64,000 bases of DNA from Sanderia malayensis (GCA_013076295.1 RQOL01000809.1:165503-229502); one strand, 5' to 3'; counted from the first letter of the stretch, positions 1 through 11,997 are shown. The notes: a model not told the origin generated them from the sequence alone. Made by a program: numbers and translations.

Positions 1-520
1 ATGTTCATTAGTTTTAGATGTATTTACGTGGAGTCATGTGTAAATTATGAGAATGAAAGTTAATATCTCTGAACAAGTAACTAACAGTGTTTTCACTATG
101 ATTTAGATGTGTTAACATGGATTCATGCGTAAATTGTGGGAATGAAGGTTAAAATCACTAAAAAGAAGTGAATAATCGTGAATCTCACTTAGCCTTAGAT
201 GTTGTAATGTTCTTTATTGTGTAAATTGTGGGAATGAAAGTAAATCTTCGTTGGTTTAAATTGTGGGATTAAATGTTAACCTTCCTTGGTGTAAAATGTT
301 GTAATAAATGTTATAACTTCTTTAGCTTTAGCTGTAATTACGTGGATTCATGTGTAAATTATGAGAATATATGTTAATATCACTGAAAAAAACGAATAAT
401 CGTGTATTTCACTAAGTTTTAGATTTAGTGGCGTCGAGTAATGTGTAAATTGTGCGAATGGATGTTATATCATCATTAGTTTGGGATATACTTATGCGGA
501 TTTATGTGTTATTTGTAGGC
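1..520. repeat. AT-rich tandem satellite, left block
   Basis: Diverged copies of the core AAATTGTGGGAATGAATG recur every ~35 bp or in longer variants that add a segment containing TTAGCTGTAATTACGTGG. The same monomers make up 5841-11555 and 27156-31004. The array is broken near 520, where sequence resembling the monomer at 460-505 passes abruptly into the reverse-strand nuclease-like gene. No coding potential is credible here; the short ORF at 452-679 crosses the array/gene junction. Confidence 0.9.
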
Positions 521-1782
521 AGTTGTATCGCACCCAGTCAAGGCATGTATCTGAGGGAGCACTGCGCAGACATCAGAACCAAACTTGTCGACTATTTTCC
601 TGACATAGACATACTTTTCATGGTGGATCTTCATATACCACAATCTTTCTGTGGAAAGCTGTGTCATTCCATATATTAGCAAAACGAGAACATCTGTAAC
701 TTTTGCAACAATTACAGCGGGAGATTCTTCAATGGCAGCATGCAGAACAAGTCTGGTATCTGCTTCTTCGTGGTTGCAATTTCTCATTATCTCTACTCCT
801 TGTTTCCGTATCCTCCACCTGTCTTCTTTGCAGGAAATGACAAGCGGAATCTTCAATAATTTTCTACCCTCGTTGCTTCTGTAAAAAGAAGTGGCAAGCT
901 GAATAAGATCTTCTTTGTTGTCGTTGTTGTTGAAGAACTGAGCCCAATCTTTCCCTTGCAACATTTTTTGATCAACACTTTCAAGATGAACTCTGCGAGA
1001 AATATCTCCTCTTTTATGTCTGGTTGATGATTTCCTCCTTAGTGTGTGATACCTGTCATTAACTATTTCAATTTGCGTCGCATGGGCATCTTTATCTGGC
1101 ATTGCTGTATGGAGTACACTGACGAGCCAACACCGATAGGTTTCTTTTGGCCTAACTGAGCGAAGAGGGCCATGCCTTCGATTATCCATCGTGCCTTGAC
1201 AGGGAAGGTATTCATTGTAGCTCCTGCTTCATTAATTAAGTAATTACGGAAACTTGCTTTCTCTGACTGTCTTAAAGTACCACCTGGTGTCGAAATGCTC
1301 GACGGAAGTGTTGTGATCTGAAAAGAAAAAGCCTCTTCAAGCGACGTTGCCTTCGCCACAAGAAGCCCAAAAGCTTGTCTGTCCTCTTTGAGAATGGAAA
1401 CCGTTTTCGGAGTTTTCTTTGCTTTCTTTATTCCTGTTTTTAGTTTGACCCGCTTAATTGGATCAAAAATGCTTTTTTCTTTGCTGACAAGACGTTGGGC
1501 TACAAACTCTTTAAACTTAGCGTTTCTGATGTCAGGTGCATTCAGAACAGAATTAATGATTTTTTTGTCTATTTCTTGTCCAGTGCATATTTTTTAGCAG
1601 GGCCGTTTGAAAACGGATCAGTATTATATGAATACAACTTCTTTTTTAATGAAATAACGTTAGCATTGTGCTTTGCTTTGCCACTGTCTGTTAACTCCTT
1701 ATGTGTAGAACTGCTCCGCAAGTTGAGCTTGTCACGCATTCACGCATTGCAACCCGAAGCTTTGCGTGAATGTTAACATTTT
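509..1782 (-). pseudogene. XPG/FEN1-like nuclease end of the transposon gene, frameshifted
   Basis: After the stop at 1783 the reading shifts frame at least twice (about 1780-1600), resumes in 1359-1063, then shifts near 1150 into 1189-509. Nuclease-like motifs are WIIEGMALFAQL (normally D at the E/G position), HEEADTRLVLHA, VTDVLVLL (family norm D-x-D, first Asp replaced by Val here) and HALTGCDTTAYK. The comparison to FEN1 acidic clusters is my inference from motif order and spacing. The reading frame ends 10 bp before the satellite resumes. Confidence 0.6.
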
Positions 1783-3002
1783 TCACCAATTTGTTGGTAG
1801 TATCTTTTTTGTACTATATCCAGATCTAAACGGGCCGGCTGTTCCTTTTGTTTCACGATTGAAATATTCTGTGACCAAGTGACCATGAACTGCGGCAAAG
1901 TTGTTGCCAGAATAGTTTCCTCCGAATCCACAAACACTTAGATCTTGATAGGTTTTGTTGTTGGTTGACTTTAAATCGGTCAAAAAAACATGCTGATATG
2001 TCATATAGCGAGCATAGTTTTGATGGTCAAATTCAAAAACCTGCTTTAACATGTCACGCTCCGCCTGCAGATGTCTTTCAAAGTCACATTCACGAGCTGC
2101 AGAGACCATTGCCAGGAAAGATGAAACATCACGGTGATATGCAACTCTCATGCTTTGCTGGGGACTTTTTGTGCTGGTAATGAGTTGGAAGAATTTTTCA
2201 AAGGCACTCGATGTAGACACATTTATGAATGTTTCTTCAGAAGAACATTCTCTTAAACATTGCAAGTTTGTGACCAACTCTTCAGGAATGATCGTGTAGT
2301 TTTCATACAGCTGTTCTGTGCGGTATTGGACTAGTGCATCGAGTGACTCTTTACAAACACGCATGCACCTGTAGTAATGCTTACCACCAAATGCTTTATC
2401 AACTGAGCCTGGAGCAATTGTTCCTGCATCAACAAGCCAGTCCGGGTACTGAGCACAAGAATGCTGCTTTGAGATCAGACGTTGTCGAACTCCAAGTTGA
2501 TGGAATCCTCCCATTATAATTAGTATATTTTTATACGAGGCTCCGTGTTTCCATATAATCTGTGCAAGCTTTGCATATACTTCTTCGTCTGCATGAGCAA
2601 ATATATACTCCAGCTGTAGGTCCTTTACAATTTACTGTAGGTAGTCGAGGTAATTTTTGCAAACTGCAAAGTTTGGTGGCTGGTTAATAACCGGCAGGTA
2701 TTCAATCAGAGACTTTTGTTATTTTCGATCTGAAACTCTTCTGGTGAATGCAGTCCAAGAACCTACTGGGGGAAATTCAGGTGCATCTTGCGTTTCTTTC
2801 AGACCGTTTGCTACTGACCATGCAATATCTTTATGAAAGCTCTCTTCCAGAAGGTAAATGCTCTCGTCATCTTGAAAGAAAAGGAACTCCGAAGGGTCAC
2901 TTCGCCGACCAAGCGAATACTCTGGAATACCCTGAGTACAGCTTTCATCAGAAACTACCAACTCATCTACTTTGGATTCTAAAACCGTTTCGCTGCATTC
3001 AC
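1783..3002 (-). pseudogene. Central exon of the nuclease-like gene with two in-frame TAA stops
   Basis: One frame runs from the acceptor at 3002 to the stop at 1783, broken by TAA near 2721 and again near 2637. Both flanks of each stop keep family similarity: EYLPVINQPP, then HADEEVYAKLAQIIWKHG and IIMGGFHQLGVRQ. The order (an active-looking D/E-rich segment, then a GGFH segment, then VDAGTIAPGSV) is conserved in the family as I know it. The fact that frame persists for ~400 codons across two stops suggests decay by point mutation. Confidence 0.6.
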
Positions 3003-3161
3003 CTGCCAAAGTACGAATTACGTGAACATGTTACGAAGTCATAAGTACAGCTATTATGAATTTTTCCAAAAAGAAGTTATTAAAACAAAATATTGTACAA
3101 TATTTGTTTATTTCGTACCAATTTGCATATGAAAATGTGTGTTTCAAATGATAATAATCAC
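3003..3161 (-). other. 159-bp GT-AG intron in the nuclease-like gene
   Basis: The donor is GTGATT at 3161 and the acceptor TTGGCAG ends at 3003. Joining 3162 to 3002 makes a Gly codon (G+GT) and enters the next reading frame exactly, so phase is preserved. The intron is AT-rich. Its presence argues for DNA-based spread of this gene, not retroposition. Confidence 0.75.
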
Positions 3162-3594
3162 CTGGAAGAAATGGTTGAAAAAGTGTAGAATTCGTATCGT
3201 GTGTAGTTCCTGCTCCTGTTATGGTTTCTTGGCGGCCATTTTTATTGTCAATTGTGGAATGCAATGCAAGTCCTCTCATAAATCGCTTATGTGGCATAAT
3301 CCGAGTTGAAGACCATATGTTGTTGTATTGTTGAATATCATTGTAGGAAATTGAATGTCCTGAACTATGAAGGTGCATTATAGCTTCTTTGCTCCCAGTG
3401 AGTCTGTGTATGGTTAAGCCAAGCATGGCTTGTTTACCTGTTTTTTGGCGAGTTATCAAGCATTGCCAGTCAAATGCAACTGATGAAATTCTGTTGGCAA
3501 TGTTACTTGATTGTGTTATAGCATATCCGTCCTTATCAATATTAAAGTCAGGATACATCGTGGCGTATATGGTGTTATACAATTCTGGGTCCAT
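3162..3594 (-). pseudogene. Middle block of the nuclease-like transposon gene, ending at a splice donor
   Basis: It encodes a stretch with TIHRLTGSKEAI, HSISYND and GAGTTHDTN, which I recognise as family-conserved phrases of these large repetitive proteins; no enzymatic role is assigned to this part. The frame differs from the upstream block, so about 3682-3595 contains one or more frameshifts. The last exon base is 3162 (TTCCAG|GTGATT), leaving one base of a split Gly codon. The apparent continuation to 3031 is intron read-through. Confidence 0.6.
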
Positions 3595-3682
3595 TGTTAA
3601 AACTTTCTACCAGTTCATCAGGGCTGTGTGGTAAACTCTCAAAGGTTTGTTGCTTGATTTTCATTTTGATAAAAGTGGAATA

Positions 3683-4687
3683 TCAGTGCACATAATCTTC
3701 ATCTCGCCAACCATGGCCTTGCAAAGTTGCAACATTAAACTCACAGGGCTTCATCAACGAAGAATGAAAAATAACATGCCTGCCCTTTGGGAAAAAGTCG
3801 ACTTCATCTTCAAACTCTTTTCTCAGTTCTCTCTTCAACGAAACAGTGTGCTCAAAGACATGTTTAATACCCTTTTCATCGCACATAATTATAACATCAC
3901 ACAGCAACTGATGAAGAAGAAAGGCTTCCTTCTTCTTGACAACTTTCAAGCGTATTGCACGGAAGAATTCGCATTTAACATCGGCTTCCTCTTCATTTTT
4001 TAGATACTGTTCTTCTTCTTCAACACTGAGAAGCCGGTTTATAGCATACTTTAAATAGCAAGATTTGTGATAAAATATGTCGATGGCAAAGAGATCAAAA
4101 GATTGCGCACCTTGCAGTACTTGAAGTCGTTTTGCCGCTTCATAAAACCTATGGGTGGATTTCAAAAGAAAAATTTCTGTTCTAATTTGAATTTTGTTCC
4201 TTGAACTCTTTTGCTCGCATCTTCCCAGGCCACCTTGATTGTAAGGCCCACTGTCTCTTTTTCTGACATCGTTGCAAATAAAACAAATGTTTTTTGCTTT
4301 TGCTGTTTGCCTTTGCGACCTACGTATTTCAGAATTATCTAAAATGTCCACTTCGTCTTCTTCAGTAGACGTGTTGCTGCCAATCTTACCGTACCTTTTC
4401 CGGAAGTTTTCAACTTTTGTTCCAAATACTAATCTACATGTTTTCTGAGCTTTTCCAAATGCTTTTTCAAGATTCTCAATGCTCTCGTAAACTTGCCGAA
4501 ATGAACAAAACTTGTCATCCAAATTAATGTCGATCTCACTCCAGCCCTTAGCTGTTTTCTTTAAGTTGTCCCATCCTTGTTGTGATAAACTATAGACACT
4601 ATCATTTTTCGTAATCGAAACATCACATAACAAACACTATTCGCTATTCCCAGAAGCAGTGCTTAACAACGAAGGCGACAAGGCCAT
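3683..4687 (-). pseudogene. N-terminal block of the nuclease-like transposon gene
   Basis: An ATG at 4687-4685 is in frame with the long reading frame from 4633, interrupted only by TAG at 4639-4637. I prefer this ATG because the longer frame has no other early methionine. After the stop come a C-x2-C pair (CLLCD), a second C-x2-C (CFICN) about 115 residues later, and further Cys/His (FYHKSCYLKY). This is the pattern of a zinc-binding N-terminus. The frame ends in HGWRDEDYVH and a stop at 3683, and the homologous reading continues in another frame. Confidence 0.6.
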
Positions 4688-4787
4688 TCTTGATCAAGTT
4701 TCTCGAGTGACATGTTGGAAAGCGAGTTGAAACAACAAGTCTGCATGGATAGCTTGGTAGCACTCAAATTCGACGAATGTTAGAAAA

Positions 4788-4804
4788 TGACGTCATTGAC
4801 GTCA
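4788..4804 (-). promoter_or_regulatory. Two perfect CRE palindromes upstream of the nuclease-like gene
   Basis: TGACGTCA occurs at 4788-4795 and again at 4797-4804, 9 bp apart centre to centre and ~100 bp upstream of the candidate ATG at 4687 on the minus strand. TGACGTCA is the consensus CREB/ATF site. Placement suggests a transposon promoter element; activity is unknown. Confidence 0.45.
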
Positions 4805-5420
4805 TTATAATGTAAAAACGACACATTATATTGCACTCAATTTCATCTGCGCATATTAACATTTCTGCCAATGTACAATATTTTGCGGTGTATTTTATTT
4901 TCACATGGCATTAAAACTTACAGGCCCCACATTGATCCCCATTCCGTATGAAATGGGGATCCATGTGGGGCACGAGCCCGCAAAGTAGTATGAGATTCTT
5001 TTTTCTCAGTAAATATTCTGTAAAAGTATGTGTCCCCAATTATTTTGACTTTCCTGTGGTCTTTATGCTCGAAAATGAAAGAAAATATAGAACACACACA
5101 AAAAAATTTGATGACATCATCGTCCAAAATTCTGACCTCAACAAAGATTAAAAAATTATATATCATGCGAAAGGTATCTTTAAGTTGTCACCAGAAATGC
5201 AACTTTTATTACGCTAAGTCATTCCAGTCGCAAGTAATCACACTTTAATTGTTAAAGTTTGTCTTAATGTGAGGTCATCGATTACGCGAAAGCAAAACAT
5301 TTTTCGGAAAGGTATGCGGTGAATTCTGGATACTGATGGTCTAATCGATTGATCCCAGTTATGAAAACAAACATTAGCATGTTTGTTGGTTTGTTGGACT
5401 ATATGCCCTGTCTATTAATA
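4805..5420. other. Non-coding flank between nuclease-like gene and TIR element
   Basis: AT-rich sequence without a supported gene. It holds the strong hairpin at 4924-4971. The right edge (TCTATTAATA) supplies the left target-site copy of the TIR element. Parts of it may be terminal sequence of the Academ-like element, but no inverted terminal match to the truncated left side can be tested. Confidence 0.5.
4924..4971. repeat. Imperfect 20-bp-arm inverted repeat (hairpin)
   Basis: GCCCCACATTGATCCCCATT at 4924-4943 pairs with AATGGGGATCCATGTGGGGC at 4952-4971, with one mismatch and an 8-base loop. It is GC-rich against an AT-rich background. It is not followed by a T-run, so I do not call it a terminator. 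Confidence 0.85.
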
Positions 5421-5840
5421 GGGACCTTTAGATCGAGTATGGAAACAAAAACGAAGACGAAATTCGAGATCACAGGGCACCGAGGAACTTTGTACTCGTT
5501 CTGGAAGTTTCGTTTGTTTAGATGGCCTAACTAATGTTTCCTACGGTAGTCCAAGCCTGTCCTCGTTGTTTTGAAAAAGGTTTATGAAAAAATAGTTCGA
5601 AAAATAACACTTCTCGCATGTAAAAATGCACGTGCCAACTTTTCCATAAAAAATTTTCTCTTTTCGCTTTACCATTTTCAATTTTAAACTTCGTAGTCTA
5701 CAGTACGAAATTTTCCAAAAACTTCGTTGTCTCCCGTGCGAAGACTAAGAAATCTTTCGGGTGATTCCCAGGGAGCACGCGCAGAATGACACACTCGTAC
5801 TCGTTTTCGTTTTCGTACTCGTACTCGATCTAAAGGTCTC
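5421..5840. mobile_element. 420-bp non-autonomous TIR element (MITE-like)
   Basis: The left end is GGGACCTTTAGATCGAGTA (5421-5439) and the right end, read in reverse, is GAGACCTTTAGATCGAGTA. Similarity continues inward as an A/CG-rich stretch. A 5-bp direct repeat TAATA flanks it (5416-5420 and 5841-5845), consistent with a target-site duplication. No ORF is present. The superfamily is unassigned. It inserted right at or next to the boundary between the nuclease-gene block and the satellite. Confidence 0.7.
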
Positions 5841-8800
5841 TAATATCTCTGAACAAGTAACTAAAAGTGTTTTCACTAAGATTTAGATGTGTTAACATGA
5901 ATTCATGTGTTAAATTGCAGGAGTGAAAGTAAATCTTTCTTGGTTTAAATTGCGGGAATTAATGTTATAATTTCCTTAGTTTTCGCGGTATTTACGTGGA
6001 TTCATGTCTAAGTTGTGGGAATTAATGTTAATACAACTGAAAAAAAGTAAATACTCGTGTTTTTGACTACGTTTTAGATGCATTAACGTGGGTTCATGTG
6101 TAAACTGTGGGAATGATTGTTAATTTTAATTAGTATCAATTGTGGGAATGACTGTTAACTCTCTTCAATGTAAATTGTGCGAATGAAAGTTATATCTTCA
6201 TTAGTTTGGGATATATTTACGTGGATTTATTTGTAAATGGTGGGAGTTAAATTTAATCTTCCTTTGATTAAACTGTGGGAATGAATGTTATTATTTCCTT
6301 AGTTTCAGCTGTATTTACGTGGATTCACGTGTAAATTTTGGGAATGAATGTTAATATCACTGAAAAAGAAACTAGAGGTGTTTTCACTAAAATTTAGATT
6401 TGTTAACATGAATTCATTTGTAGGTTGTTGGAATGAAAGTAAATCCTCCTTGGTTTAAAATGTGGGAATGAATGTTAGAATTTCCTTAGTTTTAGCTGTA
6501 TTTACGTGCATTCTTGTCTAAATTATGGGAATGAAGTTTTAAAAACAACTGAAAACAAGTGAATAATCCTGTATTTCCATAAGTTTTAGTTCCATTAACG
6601 GGGGGGGGGGGTTCATGTGTAAATTGTGGGAATGATTGTTATTCTTAATGAGTGTCAATTGTGGGAATGACTGTTAAATTTCATCAGTGTAAATTGTGCG
6701 AATGAATGTTATATCTTCATTAGTTTGGGATATATTTACGTGGATTTATTTGTAAATGGTGGGAGTTAAATTTAATCTTCCTTTGATTAAACTGTGGGAA
6801 TGAATGTTATAATTTCCTTAGTTTCAGCTGTATTTACGTGGATTCACGTGTAAATTTTGGGAATGAATGTTAAAATCACTGAAAAAAGAAACTAGAAGTG
6901 TTTTCACTGAAATTTAGATTTGTTAAAGTGAATTCATTTGTAAATTGTGGGAATGAAAGTAAATCCTACTTGTTTTTAAATGTGGGAGTGAATGTTATAA
7001 TTTCCTTAGTTTTAGCCGTATTTATGTGGATTCATGTCTAAATTATGGGAATAAATTTTAATACAACTGAAAACAAGTGAATAATCCTGTAATTCACTAA
7101 GTTTTAGTTCCATTAACGTTGTTTCATGTGTAAACTGTGGGAATGTTTGTTAATCTAAGTTAGTTTAAATTGTGGGAATGACTGTTAATTTTCATCAGTG
7201 TAAATTGTGCGAATGAATGATATTTTTCATTACTGTAGATTGTTTGAATGAACGTTAATTTTCCTTAGTGTAAAATGTGGGAACGAATGTTATATGTTCA
7301 TTAGTTTTGGATTATTTCTGTCTATATTGTGGGAATGAAATTTAACTTTAACCAGTCTAAATTGTTGGAATGAATGTTATAATTCCCTTAGTTTTAGCTG
7401 CAAATACGTGCGTTAATGTGTAAAATGTGGGAATGAATGTTATTTTTCATTAGTGTAAATTGTGGGAATGAATTTTAATTTTCATCAGTTTAAATTGTGC
7501 GAATGAATGTTATATCTTCATTAGTTTGGGATATGTTTACGTCGATTTATTTTTAAATGGTGGGAGTTACATTTAATCTTCCTTTGATTAAACTGTGGGA
7601 ATGAATGTTATAACTTCCTTAGTTTCAGCTGTATTTACGTGGATTCACGTGTAAATTTTGGGGATGAATGTTAATATCACTGAAAAAAGAAACTAGAAGT
7701 GTTTTCACTAAAATTTAGATTTGTTAACATGAATTCATTTGTAGGTTGTGGGAATGAAAGTAAGACCTCCTTGGTTTAAAATATGGGAATGAATGTTATA
7801 ATTTCCTTAGTTTTAGCTGTATTTACGTGCATTCTTGTCTAAATTATGGGAATGAAGTTTTAAAAACAACTGAAAACAAGTGAATAATCCTGTATTTCCC
7901 TAAGTTTTAGTTCCATTAACGGGGGGGGGGGTTCATGTGTAAATTGTGGGAATGATTGTTAATCTTAATGAGTGTCAATTGTGGGAATGACTGTTAAATT
8001 TCATCAATGTAAATTGTGCGAATGAATGTTATATCTTCATTAGTTTGGGATATATTTACGTGGATTTATTTGTAAATGGTGGGAGTTAAATTTAATCTTC
8101 CTTTGATTAAACTGTGGGAATGAATGTTATAATTTCCTTAGTTTCAGCTATATTTACGTGGATTCACGTGTAAATTTTGGGAATGAATGTTAATATCACT
8201 GAAAAAAGAAACTAGAAGTGTTTTCACTAAAATTTAGATTTGTTAACATGAATTCATTTGTAAATTGTGGGAATGAAAGTAAATCCTCCTTGGTTTAAAA
8301 TGTGGGAGTGAATGTTATAATTTCCTTAGTTTTCGCGGTATTTACGTGGATTCATGTCTAAATTATGGGAATGAATTTTTAAAAACAACTGAAAACAAGT
8401 GAATAATCCTGTATTTCACTACGTTTTAGTTCCATTAACGTGGGTTCATGTGTAAACTGTGGGAATGATTGTTAATCTTAATTAGTGTTAATTGTGGGAC
8501 TGACTGTTAAATTTTTTCATTGTAAATTGTGCGAAAGAATGTTATATCTTCATTAGTTTGGGATATATTTACGTGGATTTATTTGTAAATGGTGGGAGTT
8601 AAATTTAATCTTCCTTTGTTGAAACTGTGGGGATGATTATTATAATTTCCTTAGTTTCAGCTGTATTTACGTGGATTTACGTGTAAATTGTGGGAAGGAA
8701 TGTTAATATCACTGAAAAAAGAAACTAGAAGTGTTTTCACTAAGATTTAGATTTGTTAACATGAATTCATTTGTAGGTTGTGGGAATGAAAGTAAATCCT

Positions 8801-11555
8801 CCTTGGTTTAAAATGTGGGAATGAATGTTATAATGTCCTTAGTTTTAGCTGTATTCACGTGGATTCTTGTCTAAATTATGGGAATGAAGTTTTAAAAACA
8901 ACTGAAAACAAGTGAATTATCCTGTATTTCCCTAAATTTTAGTTCCATTAACGGGGGGGGGGGGTTCATGTGGAAATTGTGGCAATGATTGTTAATCTTA
9001 ATTAGTGTCAATTGTGGGAATGACTGTTAAAATTCATCAGTGTCAATTGTGCGAATGAATGTTATATCTTCATTAGTTTGGGATATATTTACGTGGATTT
9101 CTTTGTAAATAGTGGGAGTTAAATTCAATCTTCCTTTGATTAAATTTTGGGAATGAATGTTAATTTTCTTTAGTCTAAATTGTGGGAATGAGTGTTATAT
9201 GTTCATAAGTTTTGGATGTATTAATGTGGGTTCATATGGAAATTATGGGAATGAATGTTAATATCACTCAAAAGAAGTGAATAATGGCGTATTTCCATAA
9301 GTTTTATATTTATTAGCGTGGAATCATGTTTAAATTGTGGGAATGCAAGTTAAAATCTCCGAACAAATAACAAAAGGCGTTCTCATGTTGATTTAGATGT
9401 ATTAACGGGGATTCATGTGTAATGTGTGGGAATTAATGTTAATTTTCATTGGTGCAAAATGTGGGAATGATTGTTAAATATGCTTAGCGTAAATTGTGAG
9501 AATTAATGTTAGATTTATTTAGTGTAAACTGTGGGAATGAATGTTAAGATCTTCGAACAAGTAACTAATTGTGTTTTCATTAAGATGTAGTTATATTAAC
9601 AAGGATTCATGTATATATTGTGGGAACGAAAGTTATTCTTCCTTGGTTTAACCTGTTGGAGCGAATGCTTTAATTTCCTCAGTTTTAGCTGTAATTACGT
9701 GGGTTGATGTGTTAATTGTGGGAGTGAATGTTAACTTTCATGAGTGTAAATTGCGGGAATGAATGTTAATACTTGTTTAGTGTAAATTGTGGGAATGAGT
9801 GTTTATGTAGATTAATTTTGGATGAATTTACTTGAAATCATGTTTAAATTGTGGGAATGAATGTTAATATCTCTGAACAAGTAACTAAAAGTGTATTCAC
9901 TAAGATTTAATTGTGTTAAATCGAATTCATTTGTAATTTGTAGCAATGAAAGTAAATCTTCCTTGGTTTAAATTGTGGGAATGAATGTAATAATTTCCTT
10001 AGTTTTCGCGGTATTTACGTGGATTCATGTCTAAATTATGGGAATGAATTTTTAAAAACAACTGAGAACAAGTAAATAAACCTGCATTTCACTACGTTTT
10101 AGTTCCATTAACGTGGGTTCATGTGTAAACTGTGGGAATGATTGTTAATCTTAAGTAGTGTCAATTGTGGGAATGACTGTCAAATTTCTTCATTGTAAAT
10201 TGTGCGAATGAATGTTATATCTTCATTAGTTTGGGATATATTTACGTGGATTTATTTGTAAATGGTAGGAGTTAAATTTAATCTTCCTTTGTTTAAACTG
10301 TGGGAATGAATGTTATAATTTCCTTAGTTTCAGCTGTATTTACGTGGATTCACGTGTGAATTTTCGGAATGAATGTTATTATCACTGAAAAAAGAAACTA
10401 GAAGTGTTTTCACTAAAATTTAGATTTGTTAACATAAATGCATTTGTAAATTGTGGGAATGAAAGTAAATCCTCCTTGGTTTAAAATGTGGGAGTGAATG
10501 TTATAATTTCCTTAGTTTTAGCCGTATTTATGTGGATTCATGTCTAAATTATGGGAATGAATTTTAATACAACTGAAAACAAGTGAATAATCCTGTAATT
10601 CACTAAGTTTTAGTTCCATTAACGTTGTTTCATGTGTAAACTGTGGGTATGTTTGTTAATCTTAATTAGTTTAAATTGTGGGAATGACTGTTAATTTTCA
10701 TCAGTGTAAATTGTGCGAATGGATGTTATTTTTCATTACTGTAGATTGTTTGAATGAACGTTAATTTTCCTTAGTGTAAAATGTGGGAAGGAATGTTATA
10801 TGTTCATTAGTTTTGGATTATTTCTGTCTATATTGTGGGAATGAAATTTAACTGTAACCAGTCTAAATTGTTGGAATTAATGTTATAATTCCCTTAGTTT
10901 TAGCTGTAAATACGTGAATTGATGTGTAAATTGTGAGACTGAATTTTACTTTTCGTTAGTGTAAATTGTTGGAATAAATGTTAACCTTCCTGTGTGAAAA
11001 TTGTGGGAATGAATGTTAATATTTCTAAAAAAGTAATTAAACTTGTTTTCACTAAGTTTTAGATGTATTAAAGTGGATTCATGTATACATTGTTGGAATA
11101 CGTGTTAACCTTCCTTTGTTTAACCCGTGGGAATGTGTGTTGTAATGACCTTAGTTTTAGCTGTAATTACGTGGATTAATGTTTAAATTATGGGAATGCA
11201 TGTTAATATCACTGAAAACAAGTGAATAATCGTGTATTTCACTAGTTTTAAGTTTTTTAGCGTGGAAACATGTGTGAATTTGGAGAATGACAGTTATTAT
11301 CTCTGAACAAGTAACTTAGAGTATTTTCACTAGAATTTAGACGTATTAACATGGAATCATGTGTATTATGTGGCGATGAAAGTAGTTCTTCCTTGGTTTA
11401 AACTGTGAGAATAAATGTTATAGTTTCCCTAGATTTAGCGGTATTTACGTGGATTCATGTGTAATTTGTAGGAATTAATGTTATTTTTCATTAGTTTCAA
11501 TTGTGGGAATGAATGTTAACTTTCTTTAGTGTAAATTGTGGGATTGAATGTTATA
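5841..11555. repeat. AT-rich satellite, main block (copy 1)
   Basis: About 5.7 kb of tandem units with the core AAATTGTGGGAATGAATG. Short units are ~35 bp. Longer variants insert TTAGCTGTATTTACGTGG or CTGAAAACAAGTGAATAATC segments, and these variants recur in the same order as a higher-order repeat of roughly 1.0-1.3 kb. Landmarks are three poly-G tracts at 6600-6611, 7921-7931 and 8953-8964. Each replaces the ACGTGGGTTCATG found in other repeats. No ORF of note exists on either strand. The block ends at the BEL LTR. Confidence 0.9.
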
Positions 11556-11997
11556 TGTAGCTTCAAAACCTCGTACAACTGCTACAATGGTAGTTTCAAC
11601 TGGGTATAGCAAATGATGCGGTTTGCTACAAGAAAGTTTTATCTCAAATTAACTAATACAGTTAACGAAGCAAGCGAATACAGTCAAGAAAACTTACGAT
11701 TAATTAGAAACAAGTTAATTACTTACAAACTTTATTTTCCTTTAGCTTGAACGATCCAATACCCGAAGAACTGCATTTTGTGTATGCCTCTAGTGCAACA
11801 AACGACTAACCTGTCGAAGCAAGACCTTACCAGCACCTTTTAAGCTACCCTGAGCTACGTGTCACCAGAAGATTGATTAATTCTAATTAGCAACACAATA
11901 AACACAAATATAAAACAAAGTCACGCCTAGTGCACATGTTAATTGGGACGCATTATGTCCCCTGGGTACCTTTGTGCGTTGCATCCGGCCCCAAACA
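11556..11997 (-). repeat. BEL/Pao 3' LTR (442 bp), copy 1
   Basis: Read on the minus strand the LTR starts TGTTTGGGGCCGG and ends GAAGCTACA, giving the TG...CA ends. It carries an AATAAA signal in its latter half (GGAAAATAAAGTTTG). It starts 26 bp after the stop codon of the DUF5641 region. The adjoining satellite TTATA may be one target-site copy, but the other side is lost, so this cannot be verified. Confidence 0.75.

Larger units (their letters stand above)
509..4687 (-). pseudogene. Decayed transposon-type gene with zinc-finger-like N-terminus and XPG/FEN1-like nuclease end
   Basis: The blocks read in order on the minus strand: 4687-3683, 3594-3162, intron 3161-3003, 3002-1783, about 1700-1063 and 1189-509. 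They form one ~1,200-codon gene of a repetitive family common in aquatic invertebrate genomes. The C-terminal acidic motifs (DGMA-like start, HEEADTR, TDVLVLL, HALTGCDTT) line up with FEN1/XPG-type nuclease motifs. I suspect the Academ DNA transposon superfamily, reported to encode such a nuclease, but cannot confirm it. Three in-frame stops (4639-4637, about 2721 and about 2637) and at least four frameshifts make it non-functional. The C-terminus ends where the satellite begins, so the element is probably 3'-truncated. Confidence 0.7.

Noticed and set aside
4924..4971. Hairpin as a bacterial-type terminator.
   Set aside because: No T-run follows and the context is eukaryotic.
5841..11555. 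CRISPR-like array of short repeats.
   Set aside because: Repeats are directly tandem and diverged, without unique spacers, in evident eukaryotic DNA.
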